A stretch of 64,000 bases of DNA from positions 1-64,000 of the forward strand of contig JBGANR010000018.1 in NCBI GenBank assembly GCA_044222225.1, read 5' to 3'. How positions within the stretch are numbered: the stretch's first letter is position 1; each line of letters starts with the position of its first letter. Source of the stretch: JBGANR01 sp044222225. Lineage in GTDB: Bacteria > Actinomycetota > Actinomycetes > Mycobacteriales > Mycobacteriaceae. Position numbers and translations under genes: made by a program. Below the pieces are notes generated by a model. It searched no databases. It saw nothing but the letters and a program-made list of their open reading frames with translations, and had not been told where the DNA came from. Below, in pieces: positions 1-8,956 of the stretch.

Positions 1-97
1 CCTGCCGGTTGATGGCGTTCATCGGCGGCCGGGCGAGCCGGATCGTCGCGACGCCGGGATGGTCGTCGGACGTGGTCAGGGACACGAATTCGCTCAT
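1..97 (-). CDS. Enoyl-CoA hydratase/isomerase, N-terminus only
   Basis: Only the first 32 codons are inside the window; the gene runs off the left edge. Translation from the ATG at 97 gives MSEFVSLTT followed by VATIRLARPPMNAIN. That is the usual first beta strand of the crotonase fold, where the xxRPPxNA motif leads into the acyl-CoA pocket. The family hydrates or isomerises enoyl-CoA in fatty-acid beta-oxidation in the cytoplasm. Position upstream of NUDIX, ABC ATPase, serB and ctaD matches echA17 (Rv3039c) in M. tuberculosis, which supports the call. The catalytic Glu region is not visible. Confidence 0.75.
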   Translation of the reverse strand, partial: MSEFVSLTTSDDHPGVATIRLARPPMNAINRQ

Positions 98-181
98 GGC
101 CCGCACGTTACCGCGGGCCTCCGACAGAACCGGCCGGGCCTGCCGCGCAGCACCCCACGGTCACGGCGTACTCCCCCGCGG

Positions 182-952
182 TCACCGCCGACCCCGTGCC
201 GGCCCCGCGGCGTAGTAGAGCTCGGCGTCGGGCCACAGGACGCCGCGTCCCTCCTCTATGACCGGGCAGATCACGGGCAGCGGACCGGGGTCGGCGGCCA
301 GCAGTTCGGCGACCGTCCGGCCGCGCAGCACATCGATGTTCGCCCAGGTCGGCGGCATGAGCACGGCTGTTCCGGCCGCGAACTCGGCGAGCGCGGCGTC
401 GGGCGTCTGCCACAGGGCCGTGGTCACCTCGGTGGTGGCGGCGTCGGCGTTCTGTCCCGCCGGCAGTGCCGCGAGAAAGAAGCGGGTGTCGTAGCGACGC
501 TGCTGGTTCGCGGGCGTGATCCAGTGCGAGACGGGTCGCAGCAGGTCGGCGCGCAGCACGAGCCCCGCCTCCCGCAACGCCGCAGGCAGGCCGGTGTCCC
601 GGTTGACCAGCGCCGCCCGGACCTCGGCGGCCTCGGCCGGCAGCACCGGCTCGCCGTCGGGCTCGGAGGCCAGCAGGACGCCGCACTCCTCGTAGGTCTC
701 GCGCACCGCGGCCACGACGAGCGCGCGGGCGAGGCCGGCGTCACAACCGAGGCGCTCGGCCCACCACGCGGGTTCCGGGCCGAGCCACGGGACGTCCGGA
801 TCGCGGTCGCCGTCGTCGAGTCCGCCGCCGGGAAAGACGGTCATCCCGCCGGCGAAGGCCATCGCCTTGACGCGCCGCTGCAGGAACACCTCGGTCCCCG
901 CCGCGCCGTCGCGGACGAGCAGCACCGACGCGGAGTCACGCACGACGGCCAC
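182..952 (-). CDS. NUDIX hydrolase
   Basis: 256 aa, GTG start at 952. The protein opens with a beta strand (SASVLLVRDG) and carries a Nudix box in which the leading glycines (PGGG near residue 42) are separated by an insertion from AAVRETYEECGVLL near residue 80. The Glu residues of RETYEE are the metal ligands. The insertion is typical of the CoA/acyl-CoA diphosphatase-like subgroup (NUDT7/8/19 type), so the substrate may be a CoA or nucleotide-sugar compound; this is not certain. It is in the position of Rv3040c, between the ABC ATPase and the enoyl-CoA hydratase, and probably shares their transcript. Its start lies inside the shifted 3' end of the ABC gene. Confidence 0.8.
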   Translation of the reverse strand: MAVVRDSASVLLVRDGAAGTEVFLQRRVKAMAFAGGMTVFPGGGLDDGDRDPDVPWLGPEPAWWAERLGCDAGLARALVVAAVRETYEECGVLLASEPDGEPVLPAEAAEVRAALVNRDTGLPAALREAGLVLRADLLRPVSHWITPANQQRRYDTRFFLAALPAGQNADAATTEVTTALWQTPDAALAEFAAGTAVLMPPTWANIDVLRGRTVAELLAADPGPLPVICPVIEEGRGVLWPDAELYYAAGPARGRR

Positions 953-1877
953 CGTGCGTCACGAACCGCCGCACGGCGCTCACGCGTCCCGCCGCCGATG
1001 CGCTCCGCGCCGGCGCGTCCGGCGCGCGAAGTAGCGCCCGCCGACCCGCTGCAGCGAGATCGGCTGCTGGAACGTCGCCGAGAGGTTCTCGGCGGTGATG
1101 ACGTCCTCCACGAGTCCCGACGCGACGACCCCGCCCTCGCGCAGCAGCATGGCGTGCGTGAAGTCCCGACGCGACGACCCCGCCCTCGCGCAGCAGCATG
1201 GCGTGCGTGAAGCCGAGCGGGATCTCCTCGACGTGATGGGTGACGAGGACGGTCGCCGGCGAGTCCGGATCGGCCGCCAGCTCCTCGAGCCGCGCGACGA
1301 GCTCCTCGCGCCCGCCGAGGTCGAGGCCGGCCGCCGGCTCGTCGAGCAGCAGCAGCTCCGGGTCGGTCATGAGCGCGCGCGAGATGAGCACGCGCTTGCG
1401 CTCGCCCTCCGACAACGTGCCGTACGTCCGGTTCGCGAGATGCTCGGCACCCATCGACTCCAGGATGTCGACGGCCCGCGCGATGTCGACCTCGTCGTAC
1501 GGCTCCCGCCAGCGGCCGAGCACGGCGTAGCCCGCCGAGACCACGAGGTCGCTGACGATCTCGTGATCGGGAACGCGCGATGCGACCGCGGCGGACGTCA
1601 TGCCGATGCGCGTCGAGAGATCGCGGACGTCGGTGCGACCGAGCCGCTCCGCGAGCAGGTAGGCGACGCCCGTACTGGGGTGCTCCTGCGCGGCCGCCAT
1701 CCGCATGAGGGTCGTCTTCCCCGCACCGTTCGGTCCGAGGATCACCCACTTCTCATCGAGCTCGACCCGCCAGGAAAGCGGGCCGACGAGCGTGTTCCCG
1801 CCACGCCGGAACGTCACGTCGCGGAAGTCGATGAGCAGATCGGGATCGGGATCCGTGTCAGAACCAGGTGCACTCAC
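936..1877 (-). CDS. ABC transporter ATP-binding protein, C-terminus frameshifted by a tandem duplication
   Basis: GTG start at 1877. Walker A (GPNGAGKTT), the signature region (LSEGERKRVLISRAL), Walker B (LLLLDEPAAGLDL) and the H-loop (TVLVTHHVEE) are all present, so the ATPase core is intact. It resembles the stand-alone YlmA/Rv3041c-like ATPases found next to serB2. After FTHAMLLREGGVVAS the frame is displaced by a 49-bp tandem duplication (1113-1210), and the current frame runs on to 936 with an Arg/Ala-rich tail of low quality. With one copy removed, the reading frame would give a normal end (GLVEDVITAENLSATF, then RVGGRYFARR) and stop at 980, for 282 aa. No permease partner is next to it. 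Confidence 0.8.
   Translation of the reverse strand: MSAPGSDTDPDPDLLIDFRDVTFRRGGNTLVGPLSWRVELDEKWVILGPNGAGKTTLMRMAAAQEHPSTGVAYLLAERLGRTDVRDLSTRIGMTSAAVASRVPDHEIVSDLVVSAGYAVLGRWREPYDEVDIARAVDILESMGAEHLANRTYGTLSEGERKRVLISRALMTDPELLLLDEPAAGLDLGGREELVARLEELAADPDSPATVLVTHHVEEIPLGFTHAMLLREGGVVASGLHARHAAARGRGRRVGTRGGRHHRREPLGDVPAADLAAAGRRALLRAPDAPARSASAAGRVSAVRRFVTHGGRRA
1113..1210. repeat. 49-bp perfect tandem duplication (2 copies)
   Basis: Copy 1 is 1113-1161 and copy 2 is 1162-1210, identical at every base; the base before each copy differs (g at 1112, a at 1161) and the match continues only two bases past copy 2. Because 49 is not a multiple of three, the duplication shifts the frame of the overlapping ABC ATPase gene. 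Confidence 0.97.
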
Positions 1878-1979
1878 CCGCCCAATCCTGCCGCACGGCG
1901 CCCGCCGAACCGGCGCGGACGCGCCCGGCCGGACGGGTCCCGGGACGGGGTCGCCGACCAGACGGCAAAATAGCGACCC

Positions 1980-3998
1980 GTGACCCTTGACAACCCGTTC
2001 CCACTCGGCGCCCGGCTGACGCCGACCGGCGCGCGGTTCGCCGTCTGCGCCCCCGACGCGACGGCCGTCTGGGTCTGCCTGTTCGACGGCCCCGGCGTCG
2101 AGCACGTGCGTTCGGAGCGGCGCGTACCACTGCAGCGCGCCCGCTTCGGGCACTGGGCGGGCGAGATCGACGGCGTCACGGCCGGGCAGCACTACGCGCT
2201 GCGGGCCGCCGGCCCCTGGCAGCCCGGCGCCGGGCTGCGCTTCAACGCGCACAAGACGCTGCTCGACCCGTACGCGCGCCGGATCGCGGGATCGGTCGGC
2301 GACCGCGACGCCCTGTACGCCTACGCCGACGATCCGTTCGGTCCCCCGTCGCTCGTCGATTCGGCGGGGCATCTGCCGTTGTCGGTGGTCTGCACCCCCC
2401 TGACGCCGCCCCGGCCCGGCCCGGACGTCCCGTGGGAGCACACCGTGCTCTACGAGTTGCACGTCGGTTCGTTCACCGCGCGCAACCCGAACATCCCGCC
2501 GCAGCTGCGCGGCCGGTACGCGGCGCTCGGGCACCCGGCGGTCATCGAACACCTGACGAGCCTCGGCGTGACCGCCGTCGAGCTGCTGCCGATCCACGCG
2601 ATGCTCACCGAGCCGTCCGTCGCGGCGCGCGGGATGCGCAATCACTGGGGCTATTCGACGGCCGCCTTCTTCGCCCCCGATCCCCGCTTCGCCTCGCGGC
2701 CCGGCTACGAGCGCGCCGAGTTCATCGGCGCCGTCGACGCGCTGCACGCCGCGGGCATCGAGGTGATCTGCGACGTCGTCTACAACCACACCGCCGAGGC
2801 CGGGGTCGCCGGGCCGCACCTCTCGCTGCGCGGTCTCGACCCGCGCGGCGCCTACAACCTCGACGGCGGCGGCCGCGACATCGACTACACCGGCTGCGGC
2901 AACACCATCGCCGCCGCGTCGCCGCAGATGATCCGGCTCGTCACCGACAGCCTGCGGATGTGGGCCACCGACTACGCGATCGACGGCTTCCGCTTCGACC
3001 TGGCCAGCGTCCTCGGCCGCGGCCACGGGAACTTCGACGCCGGTGCCGCGCTGCTGCGGGCCATCGAGACCGACCCGGTGCTCTCGACGCGCAAGCTCAT
3101 CGCCGAACCGTGGGACGCCACCGCCGACGGCTACCGCGTCGGCGGCTTCGGCGGTCAGTGGACCGAATGGAACGACCGCTTCCGCGACACGGCCCGCCGG
3201 TTCTGGGCCGGCGGCGGCGGCCTCAACGAGCTGGCCTCGCGGATGTGCGGCAGTCAGGACATCTTCGGCGGCCGCAGCCCGCTCAACTCGGTCAACTTCG
3301 TCACGGCGCACGACGGCTTCACGCTCGCCGACGTGGTCTCCTACGAGCGCAAGCACAACGAGGCCAACGGCGAGAACGGCAACGACGGCACGAACTCGAA
3401 CCACTCGGTGAACCACGGCGTGGAGGGCCCGGCCGGCGACATCATCGTGCGGGCCGAGCGCGCCCGGCATCAGCGGGCGCTGCTCGCGACGCTCCTCTTC
3501 TCCGCGGGCGTGCCGATGCTGCTCGCCGGCGACGAGGTCGGCCACTCCCAGCGCGGCAACAACAACGCCTACTGCGTCCCCGCGGGCACCCCGGCCGCCG
3601 ACGCATGGGCCATCGACTGGGCGAACGGCGACGCCGGGCTGCTCGAGTTCGTCCGCACGCTGCTGTCCGTCCGCCGCCGCACGCCCGCGCTCTCGCGCTC
3701 GGTCTTCTACTCGGCCGAGGACCCGCACGCGCCGTCGGAGACCCTCGCCTGGTTCGACCTGCACGGCGGGCCGATGACCGCGGAGGCGTGGCACGATCCG
3801 GCGACCGTCGGCGTCATCGCGCAGGTGCAGGGCGAACGCCCGACGCTCATGGTCGTCATCGGCGACGACGGCGTCGAACCCGTCCTGCCGCCGGGGCCGT
3901 GGGTGCAGACCTTCGACTCCCGCACGCACGACGGCCACCCGGCCCCGGGGATGGATCCGACGGCCGGCATCCGCACGTACATCGGCTCCCACGACTGA
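1980..3998 (+). CDS. glgX: Glycogen debranching enzyme GlgX (GH13_11)
   Basis: 672 aa, GTG start at 1980. An N-terminal CBM48-type beta domain (about residues 8-110) precedes the alpha-amylase barrel. The four conserved GH13 regions are visible: DVVYNHT, GFRFDLASV with the nucleophile Asp, EPWD with the acid Glu, and NFVTAHDGFT. The stretch NGENGNDGTNSNHS is characteristic of isoamylase/GlgX. The enzyme hydrolyses alpha-1,6 branches of phosphorylase-limited glycogen in the cytoplasm. It is divergent from the ABC ATPase and convergent with the PTH2 gene, so it is probably a single-gene transcript. Confidence 0.95.
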   Translation: MTLDNPFPLGARLTPTGARFAVCAPDATAVWVCLFDGPGVEHVRSERRVPLQRARFGHWAGEIDGVTAGQHYALRAAGPWQPGAGLRFNAHKTLLDPYARRIAGSVGDRDALYAYADDPFGPPSLVDSAGHLPLSVVCTPLTPPRPGPDVPWEHTVLYELHVGSFTARNPNIPPQLRGRYAALGHPAVIEHLTSLGVTAVELLPIHAMLTEPSVAARGMRNHWGYSTAAFFAPDPRFASRPGYERAEFIGAVDALHAAGIEVICDVVYNHTAEAGVAGPHLSLRGLDPRGAYNLDGGGRDIDYTGCGNTIAAASPQMIRLVTDSLRMWATDYAIDGFRFDLASVLGRGHGNFDAGAALLRAIETDPVLSTRKLIAEPWDATADGYRVGGFGGQWTEWNDRFRDTARRFWAGGGGLNELASRMCGSQDIFGGRSPLNSVNFVTAHDGFTLADVVSYERKHNEANGENGNDGTNSNHSVNHGVEGPAGDIIVRAERARHQRALLATLLFSAGVPMLLAGDEVGHSQRGNNNAYCVPAGTPAADAWAIDWANGDAGLLEFVRTLLSVRRRTPALSRSVFYSAEDPHAPSETLAWFDLHGGPMTAEAWHDPATVGVIAQVQGERPTLMVVIGDDGVEPVLPPGPWVQTFDSRTHDGHPAPGMDPTAGIRTYIGSHD

Positions 3999-4006
3999 CC
4001 CGCACG

Positions 4007-4032
4007 GCCCGGCGTCGTATCCGGCGCCGGGC
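4007..4032. terminator. Hairpin between convergent glgX and PTH2 genes
   Basis: The arms GCCCGGCG (4007-4014) and CGCCGGGC (4025-4032) are perfectly complementary around a 10-nt loop. It lies between two convergent stop codons with no T-tract, as is common in GC-rich actinobacteria. Confidence 0.55.
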
Positions 4033-4037
4033 AGAGG

Positions 4038-4796
4038 CTATCCCCGGAGCGGCCCGGAACGGGCCGCGATCACCGTGACGGAGCCGGGCGCGATCTCGGT
4101 GTAGCCGGCGTCTCGCACCGCCGCGACGTCGCGCCGCCCGGCCAGCTCGTTCCAGCGCGCGGGCGAGGCGACGGCGACGCCCAGCGGACACTCGGCCGCG
4201 AACCACTCCTGAGCCTCGACGATGTCGAACAGCCGGACCGCCAGCATCGCGCCGTGGCCCGCCTGCGCAGCGAGTTTGCCGGCCGACATGGCGAGCCCGG
4301 GATTGACCCACAGCGTGACGGGCCCCGGCGGCGACTCGCCGTCGTCCGGTACCTCGGTGCCGCCGATCTGCATGCGCGCGATCCGCGGGTCCACCTCGCC
4401 GACCGGGCCGGGCACGATCGCCCGCGCCCGCGCGGTCCCGATCTCGACCGTCACACCCGGCACCGCCTGCGCGGCGTCCCAGCGGGCACCGCGTCCGCGC
4501 CGCGCGATCTTGCGGATCCGTGCGTCGCACCAGGCGGCGACGGCCGGGCCCCACGGGCCGTCGTCGTCGGCGCGCTCGTCAAGACAGAGCAGGACGGACG
4601 CGCGCGCTGCGGCCGCCGCGAGCGGCAGCCGGCCGGGCATGTCGCGCCGGGGGACGTCGAGCGCGATCGGCATGGCGAGCACCGCGGCCGGATCGACGGG
4701 ATCCGGAACGCTCGGCCGGGACCCGTAGTCCACGAGCCGCGCATACCGTGCCGCGAAGCTCACTCCGGTCGCCGGATGGTCAGAGCCGACGCGCAC
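4038..4796 (-). CDS. Peptidyl-tRNA hydrolase, PTH2 family
   Basis: 252 aa, GTG start at 4796. The C-terminal 120 residues hold the PTH2 signature: WVNPGLAMSAGKLAAQAGHG, where the Lys and the AAQAGH stretch are the archaeal/eukaryotic-type PTH2 active-site segment. The N-terminal half (about 130 residues) is an actinobacterial extension without a motif I recognise. PTH2 enzymes release peptides from prematurely dropped peptidyl-tRNA. The gene lies 19 bp after serB on the same strand. The ribosome site is weak, and a GTG near 4763 is an alternative start. Confidence 0.8.
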   Translation of the reverse strand: MRVGSDHPATGVSFAARYARLVDYGSRPSVPDPVDPAAVLAMPIALDVPRRDMPGRLPLAAAAARASVLLCLDERADDDGPWGPAVAAWCDARIRKIARRGRGARWDAAQAVPGVTVEIGTARARAIVPGPVGEVDPRIARMQIGGTEVPDDGESPPGPVTLWVNPGLAMSAGKLAAQAGHGAMLAVRLFDIVEAQEWFAAECPLGVAVASPARWNELAGRRDVAAVRDAGYTEIAPGSVTVIAARSGPLRG

Positions 4797-4815
4797 GGGT
4801 GACCGGCACCGGGAA

Positions 4816-6060
4816 TCAACCGTCCAGCGGGACGCGCCGCAGCGTGCCGTCGACGGCGTCGGCCGCCTCCACCTCGTGCCGGGTGACGCCGAGGATGAAC
4901 AGCAGCGCGTCGAGATACGGATGCGAGATCGACGTGTCGGCGACCTCCCGCAGCGCGGGCTTGGCGTTGAAGGCGACGCCCAGGCCGGCGGCGGCGAGCA
5001 TGTCGATGTCGTTCGCGCCGTCGCCGACGGCGACGGTCTGCTCCATCGGCACGCCCGACTGCTCGGCGAAGTCGCGCAGCGCGACGGCCTTGCCCGGCCG
5101 GTCGACGACGTCCCCGACGACGCGGCCGGTCAGCCGCCCGTCGATGATCTCGAGGGTGTTCGCGCGGACGAAGTCGAGCTCCAGCTCGTGCGCGAGCGGC
5201 TCGATGACCTGCCGGAAGCCGCCCGAGACGACGCCGCAGCGATAGCCGAGCCGGTGCAGCGTACGGATCGTGGTCCGCGCCCCCGGTGTGAGGACCAGCG
5301 ACTCGGCCACCTCGTCGACGACCTCGGCGGGCAGGCCCGCGAGCGTCGCGACGCGCTGGTGCAACGACTGCGCGAAGTCGAGCTCGCCCCGCATCGCGGC
5401 CTCGGTGACGCGGGCGACCTCGGCCTCGCGTCCGGCCCGGGCCGCGAGCATCTCGATGACCTCGCCCTGGATGAGCGTGGAGTCGACGTCGAACACGATG
5501 AGCCGCTTGGCCCGCCGGGCGAGTCCGCCGCGCTCGACGGCGACGTCGAGCCGGCTTCCGTTGGCCACCGCGGCGAGTCGTTGCCGCAGCTCGGCGTCCG
5601 CCTCGGCGGTGTCGTCCGGGACGGTGACGAGCAGTTCGAGCCCGGTGAGCGGATAGTCGGCGACGCCGCGGATCGACTCGATGTTGACGTCGAGCTCCGC
5701 GAGGGAGCCGGAGACGGCGGAGAAGTCGGCCGCCGTGACGGGGGCGCCCAGCACGACGACGGCATGCGTCGGCCCCCGCCGGACGTCCGCGTCGGGCTTC
5801 GCCGACACCTTGACCTTCATCCCGCGACCCTCGAGCGCGGCCTGAATCGCGGCACGGAGCTCCGCCGCGTCGATGGCCGCACCGACGAGGACGCCGAGCG
5901 TCAGGTGTCCGCGGATGACCGTCTGCTCGACGTCCAACAGCCGGACGTCGGCCCGGGCGAGGACGCCGAAGACGGCCGACGACACACCAGGCTCGTCACC
6001 GCCGGTGACGGTGACGAGCAGGGTGTCGTGGTACTGAGTGTCGCCGGGGCGCTCGCTCAC
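4816..6060 (-). CDS. serB: Phosphoserine phosphatase SerB with tandem ACT domains
   Basis: 414 aa. Two ACT domains (about residues 12-85 and 98-170) precede a HAD phosphatase domain. The nucleophile motif FDVDSTLIQGE places the catalytic Asp pair at residues 191 and 193; VSGG and GDGANDIDM are HAD motifs II and IV. It performs the last step of serine biosynthesis. This two-ACT arrangement is that of mycobacterial SerB2 (Rv3042c), in which serine binding controls oligomerisation. Its GTG start overlaps the ctaD stop by 4 bp (GTGA), so translation is probably coupled to the oxidase gene. Confidence 0.95.
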   Translation of the reverse strand: MSERPGDTQYHDTLLVTVTGGDEPGVSSAVFGVLARADVRLLDVEQTVIRGHLTLGVLVGAAIDAAELRAAIQAALEGRGMKVKVSAKPDADVRRGPTHAVVVLGAPVTAADFSAVSGSLAELDVNIESIRGVADYPLTGLELLVTVPDDTAEADAELRQRLAAVANGSRLDVAVERGGLARRAKRLIVFDVDSTLIQGEVIEMLAARAGREAEVARVTEAAMRGELDFAQSLHQRVATLAGLPAEVVDEVAESLVLTPGARTTIRTLHRLGYRCGVVSGGFRQVIEPLAHELELDFVRANTLEIIDGRLTGRVVGDVVDRPGKAVALRDFAEQSGVPMEQTVAVGDGANDIDMLAAAGLGVAFNAKPALREVADTSISHPYLDALLFILGVTRHEVEAADAVDGTLRRVPLDG

Positions 6061-7796
6061 TTCATATCCGGGCTACCGACGGCCTCACGCTCGGCCGTCG
6101 AACCGTGCCCCCGACCCGAGTGAGCCTCGGCGCGCATCCGCTCCACCATGTGCGGGTAGTGCAGCTCGAACGCCGGACGCTCGGAACGGATCCGCGGCAG
6201 CTCGGTGAAGTTGTGCCGCGGCGGCGGGCAGGTCGTCGCCCATTCGAGCGAGTTGCCGAAGCCCCACGGATCGTCGACCGTGACGACTTCGCCGTAGCGG
6301 TAGCTCTTGAAGACGTTCCAGACGAACGGCAGCGTCGACAGACCGAGGATGAACGCGCCCACCGTCGAGAAGATGTTGAGCTCGGTGAAGCCGTCGCCCG
6401 GAAGGTAGTCGGCGTACCGGCGCGGCATGCCCTCGTTGCCCAGCCAGTGCTGGACGAGGAAGGTCGCGTGGAAGCCGATGAACGTCAGCCAGAAGTGCAG
6501 CTTGCCCAGGCCCTCGTCGAGCATCCGCCCCGTCATCTTGGGGAACCAGAAGTAGATGCCGGCGTAGGTGGCGAACACGATGGTGCCGAAGAGCACGTAG
6601 TGGAAGTGCGCCACGACGAAGTACGTGTCGGACAGGTGCCAGTCGATCGGCGGGCTGGCGAGCAGGACGCCGGTGAGGCCGCCGAAGAGGAACGTCACGA
6701 CGAAGCCGACCGAGAACAGCATCGGCGACTCGAACGTCATGTGCCCCTTCCACATCGTGCCGATCCAGTTGAAGAACTTGACACCGGTGGGCACCGCGAT
6801 GAGGAACGTCATGAAGGAGAAGAACGGCAGCAGCACCGCGCCGGTGGCGTACATGTGGTGCGCCCACACGGCGACGGACAGCGCCGCGATCGACAGCGTG
6901 GCGTAGACGAGGCCGTTGTAACCGAAGATCGGCTTGCGGCTGAACACCGGGAAGATCTCCGAGACGATGCCGAAGAACGGCAGCGCGATGATGTACACCT
7001 CGGGGTGCCCGAAGAACCAGAACAGGTGCTGCCAGAGCAGGACGCCGCCGTTGGCCGGATCGTAGATGTTCGCGCCGAACTGCCGGTCGACCTCCAGGCC
7101 CATGAGGGCGGCGGTGAGCAGCGGGAACGCGATGAGGATGAGCACGCTGGTCACGAGGATGTTCCACGTGAAGATCGGCATCCGGAACATCGTCATACCG
7201 GGCGCCCGGAGGCACACGACGGTGGTGATCATGTTGACGGCACCGAGAATGGTGCCGAGACCGCCGACGCCGAGACCGAGGATCCAGAGGTCGGCGCCCG
7301 CACCCGGCGAGTGCAGCGCGTCGGTGAGCGGCGTGTACGCCGTCCAGCCGAAGTCGGCGGCACCGCCCGGCGTGATGAACCCCGACAGCGTGACGAGCGC
7401 GCCGAAGAGGAACAGCCAGTAGCCGAAGGCGTTGAGTCGCGGGAACGCGACGTCCGGCGAGCCGATCTGGAGCGGCAGCACGAAGTTGGCGAAGCCGATG
7501 ACGATCGGCGTCGCGTAGAGCAGCAGCATCACGGTGCCGTGCATCGTGAACAGCTGGTTGAACTGCTCCGGCGACAGGAACTGCATACCGGGGTGCGCGA
7601 GCTCGGCCCGCATCAGCAGGGCCATGAGCCCGCCGACCAGGAAGAACCCGAAACACGTGACGATGTACATGATGCCGAGCAACTTGTGGTCGGTCGTCGT
7701 GATCATCTTGTAGAAAAGCGAACCCTTGCGCCCGGCGCGCTCCGGGTACGGACGTACCGCCTCAAGAGCTGAGGGCGAGTGGACTTCCGCGGTCAT
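6057..7796 (-). CDS. ctaD: Cytochrome c oxidase aa3 subunit I
   Basis: 579 aa, about twelve membrane helices. Visible features include FTMHGTVMLL (heme a ligand His), FWFFGHPEVYIIALP (CuB His and the cross-linked Tyr), WAHHMYATG and the heme-a3 segment VVAHFHYVLFG. It is the catalytic subunit of the terminal oxidase that accepts electrons from the actinobacterial bcc complex in the cytoplasmic membrane. A strong ribosome site (gaggagg) lies just before the ATG at 7796. serB follows with a 4-bp overlap. Divergent to fecB, as in M. tuberculosis Rv3043c/Rv3044. Confidence 0.97.
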   Translation of the reverse strand: MTAEVHSPSALEAVRPYPERAGRKGSLFYKMITTTDHKLLGIMYIVTCFGFFLVGGLMALLMRAELAHPGMQFLSPEQFNQLFTMHGTVMLLLYATPIVIGFANFVLPLQIGSPDVAFPRLNAFGYWLFLFGALVTLSGFITPGGAADFGWTAYTPLTDALHSPGAGADLWILGLGVGGLGTILGAVNMITTVVCLRAPGMTMFRMPIFTWNILVTSVLILIAFPLLTAALMGLEVDRQFGANIYDPANGGVLLWQHLFWFFGHPEVYIIALPFFGIVSEIFPVFSRKPIFGYNGLVYATLSIAALSVAVWAHHMYATGAVLLPFFSFMTFLIAVPTGVKFFNWIGTMWKGHMTFESPMLFSVGFVVTFLFGGLTGVLLASPPIDWHLSDTYFVVAHFHYVLFGTIVFATYAGIYFWFPKMTGRMLDEGLGKLHFWLTFIGFHATFLVQHWLGNEGMPRRYADYLPGDGFTELNIFSTVGAFILGLSTLPFVWNVFKSYRYGEVVTVDDPWGFGNSLEWATTCPPPRHNFTELPRIRSERPAFELHYPHMVERMRAEAHSGRGHGSTAEREAVGSPDMK

Positions 7797-7858
7797 GTTC
7801 CTCCTCGGGCGCTGGGCTGTGCCCCTGACATCATGTCGCTGCGAGACTGATCGTATCC

Positions 7859-7873
7859 CCTACAGGCTGTAGG
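7859..7873. promoter_or_regulatory. 15-bp palindrome in the ctaD/fecB divergent region
   Basis: CCTACAGGCTGTAGG is a perfect palindrome around a central g, 62 bp upstream of the ctaD start and 168 bp upstream of the chosen fecB start. It could be the operator of a dimeric regulator acting on ctaD. The regulator is not identified, and the motif does not match the IdeR box. Confidence 0.45.
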
Positions 7874-8040
7874 AGAACGCAGGGGGACGATATTCGATCA
7901 CGGACTTTTCGCACCGACGGGGCGGCGTCCCTCGGGGAGGGATGACCGGCCGCTCGGGCCGCGATCGTCCGGTCCCGGACGGCCGGAGCCGGCCCGCCCG
8001 GGTGACCACCCCCGAGGCCGATTCATCTAGCGTTGTCGCC

Positions 8041-8946
8041 GTGCCTCGTCCCTCCTCCGCCACCGTCCGTGCCGGCCTCCTCACCGCGGCCCTCGCCCTC
8101 ACGGTGGCGGCGTGCGGAACGGAGACCGGCACCCGTCCGACGGGCCCCGTGACCTCGACGACGACGAAGATCGGCGGCGCCCCGCTCATCGGCGTCGACC
8201 GCGATGCGGACGCCGCCTGCCCGGCCCCCTCCCCCGCCGAGCCCGGCCGCCCGGACCCGAAGCGGATCGTCGTCATCGACGCGGCGCTGCTCGACGGGGT
8301 GTGCGCGCTCGGACTGCAGGGCCGGGTCGTCGGACGCACCGTCGACGCCCCCGTCTACCTCGGCGGGAACGTCGCCGCGACGCCGCGGATCGCCGACGCG
8401 GCCGCGGTGGCCGCCGACGTCGTCCTCGGCGCCGACACCGCCGCCGGCGGCGACTGGCGCGCCCGCTTCCGGGCGCTCGCCGCGGCGCTCGGCCGCCCTG
8501 CCGCCGCCGACCGCGTCCTCTCCTCTTATACGGCCGCCGCCGCGGCGGCCGGCGCGAAGGACGCCCGCCGCACGCAGGCCTCGCTCGTCGCCCTCGACGG
8601 CGGCGACATCACCGTGCTCGGCACCGGCGGTTTCGCGGCGGGGGTCCTCGCGGACGTCGGCGTCGACCGGCCCGGCCCGCAGCGCCGCCCGGGCACCTGG
8701 ACCGTCCCCGCCGACGCCGACGCGGCGACGCTCGCCGCGAACATCGACGGCGACGTCGCGTACGTCATGCTCGTCGGCGACCGCGGCCGCGACCAGGGCG
8801 CCGACCTGCTGCGCGCGGAGAACTGGAAGGGCGTCGACGTGGCCAACGCCGGCCGCGTCCTGATCGTCAACCCCACCTATTGGGCCGGCCCGGGCGGCCC
8901 GATCGCCGCCCGGGCCGTCGTCCGGGACCTCTACACCTCGCTGTAG
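8041..8946 (+). CDS. fecB: FecB-like iron-siderophore/heme-binding lipoprotein
   Basis: 301 aa from the GTG at 8041. I chose this start because it gives a compact lipoprotein signal peptide (Arg, hydrophobic LLTAALALTVAAC) with the lipobox Cys at residue 25; the frame is open upstream to 7942, but that adds an Arg/Pro-rich leader. The mature part is a periplasmic-binding-protein fold (KRIVVIDAALLDGVCALGLQGRVVG). FecB (Rv3044) of mycobacteria is an envelope lipoprotein implicated in siderophore or heme binding. No permease or ATPase gene is adjacent. Divergent from ctaD. Confidence 0.85.
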   Translation: MPRPSSATVRAGLLTAALALTVAACGTETGTRPTGPVTSTTTKIGGAPLIGVDRDADAACPAPSPAEPGRPDPKRIVVIDAALLDGVCALGLQGRVVGRTVDAPVYLGGNVAATPRIADAAAVAADVVLGADTAAGGDWRARFRALAAALGRPAAADRVLSSYTAAAAAAGAKDARRTQASLVALDGGDITVLGTGGFAAGVLADVGVDRPGPQRRPGTWTVPADADAATLAANIDGDVAYVMLVGDRGRDQGADLLRAENWKGVDVANAGRVLIVNPTYWAGPGGPIAARAVVRDLYTSL

Positions 8947-8956
8947 GAAGCAGCCG

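Noticed and set aside
936..3992. Very long open frame antisense to glgX, continuing into the ABC ATPase gene
   Set aside because: The part beyond 1877 is an Arg/Val/Gly-rich mirror of glgX; only 936-1877 has family motifs. High GC keeps antisense frames open.
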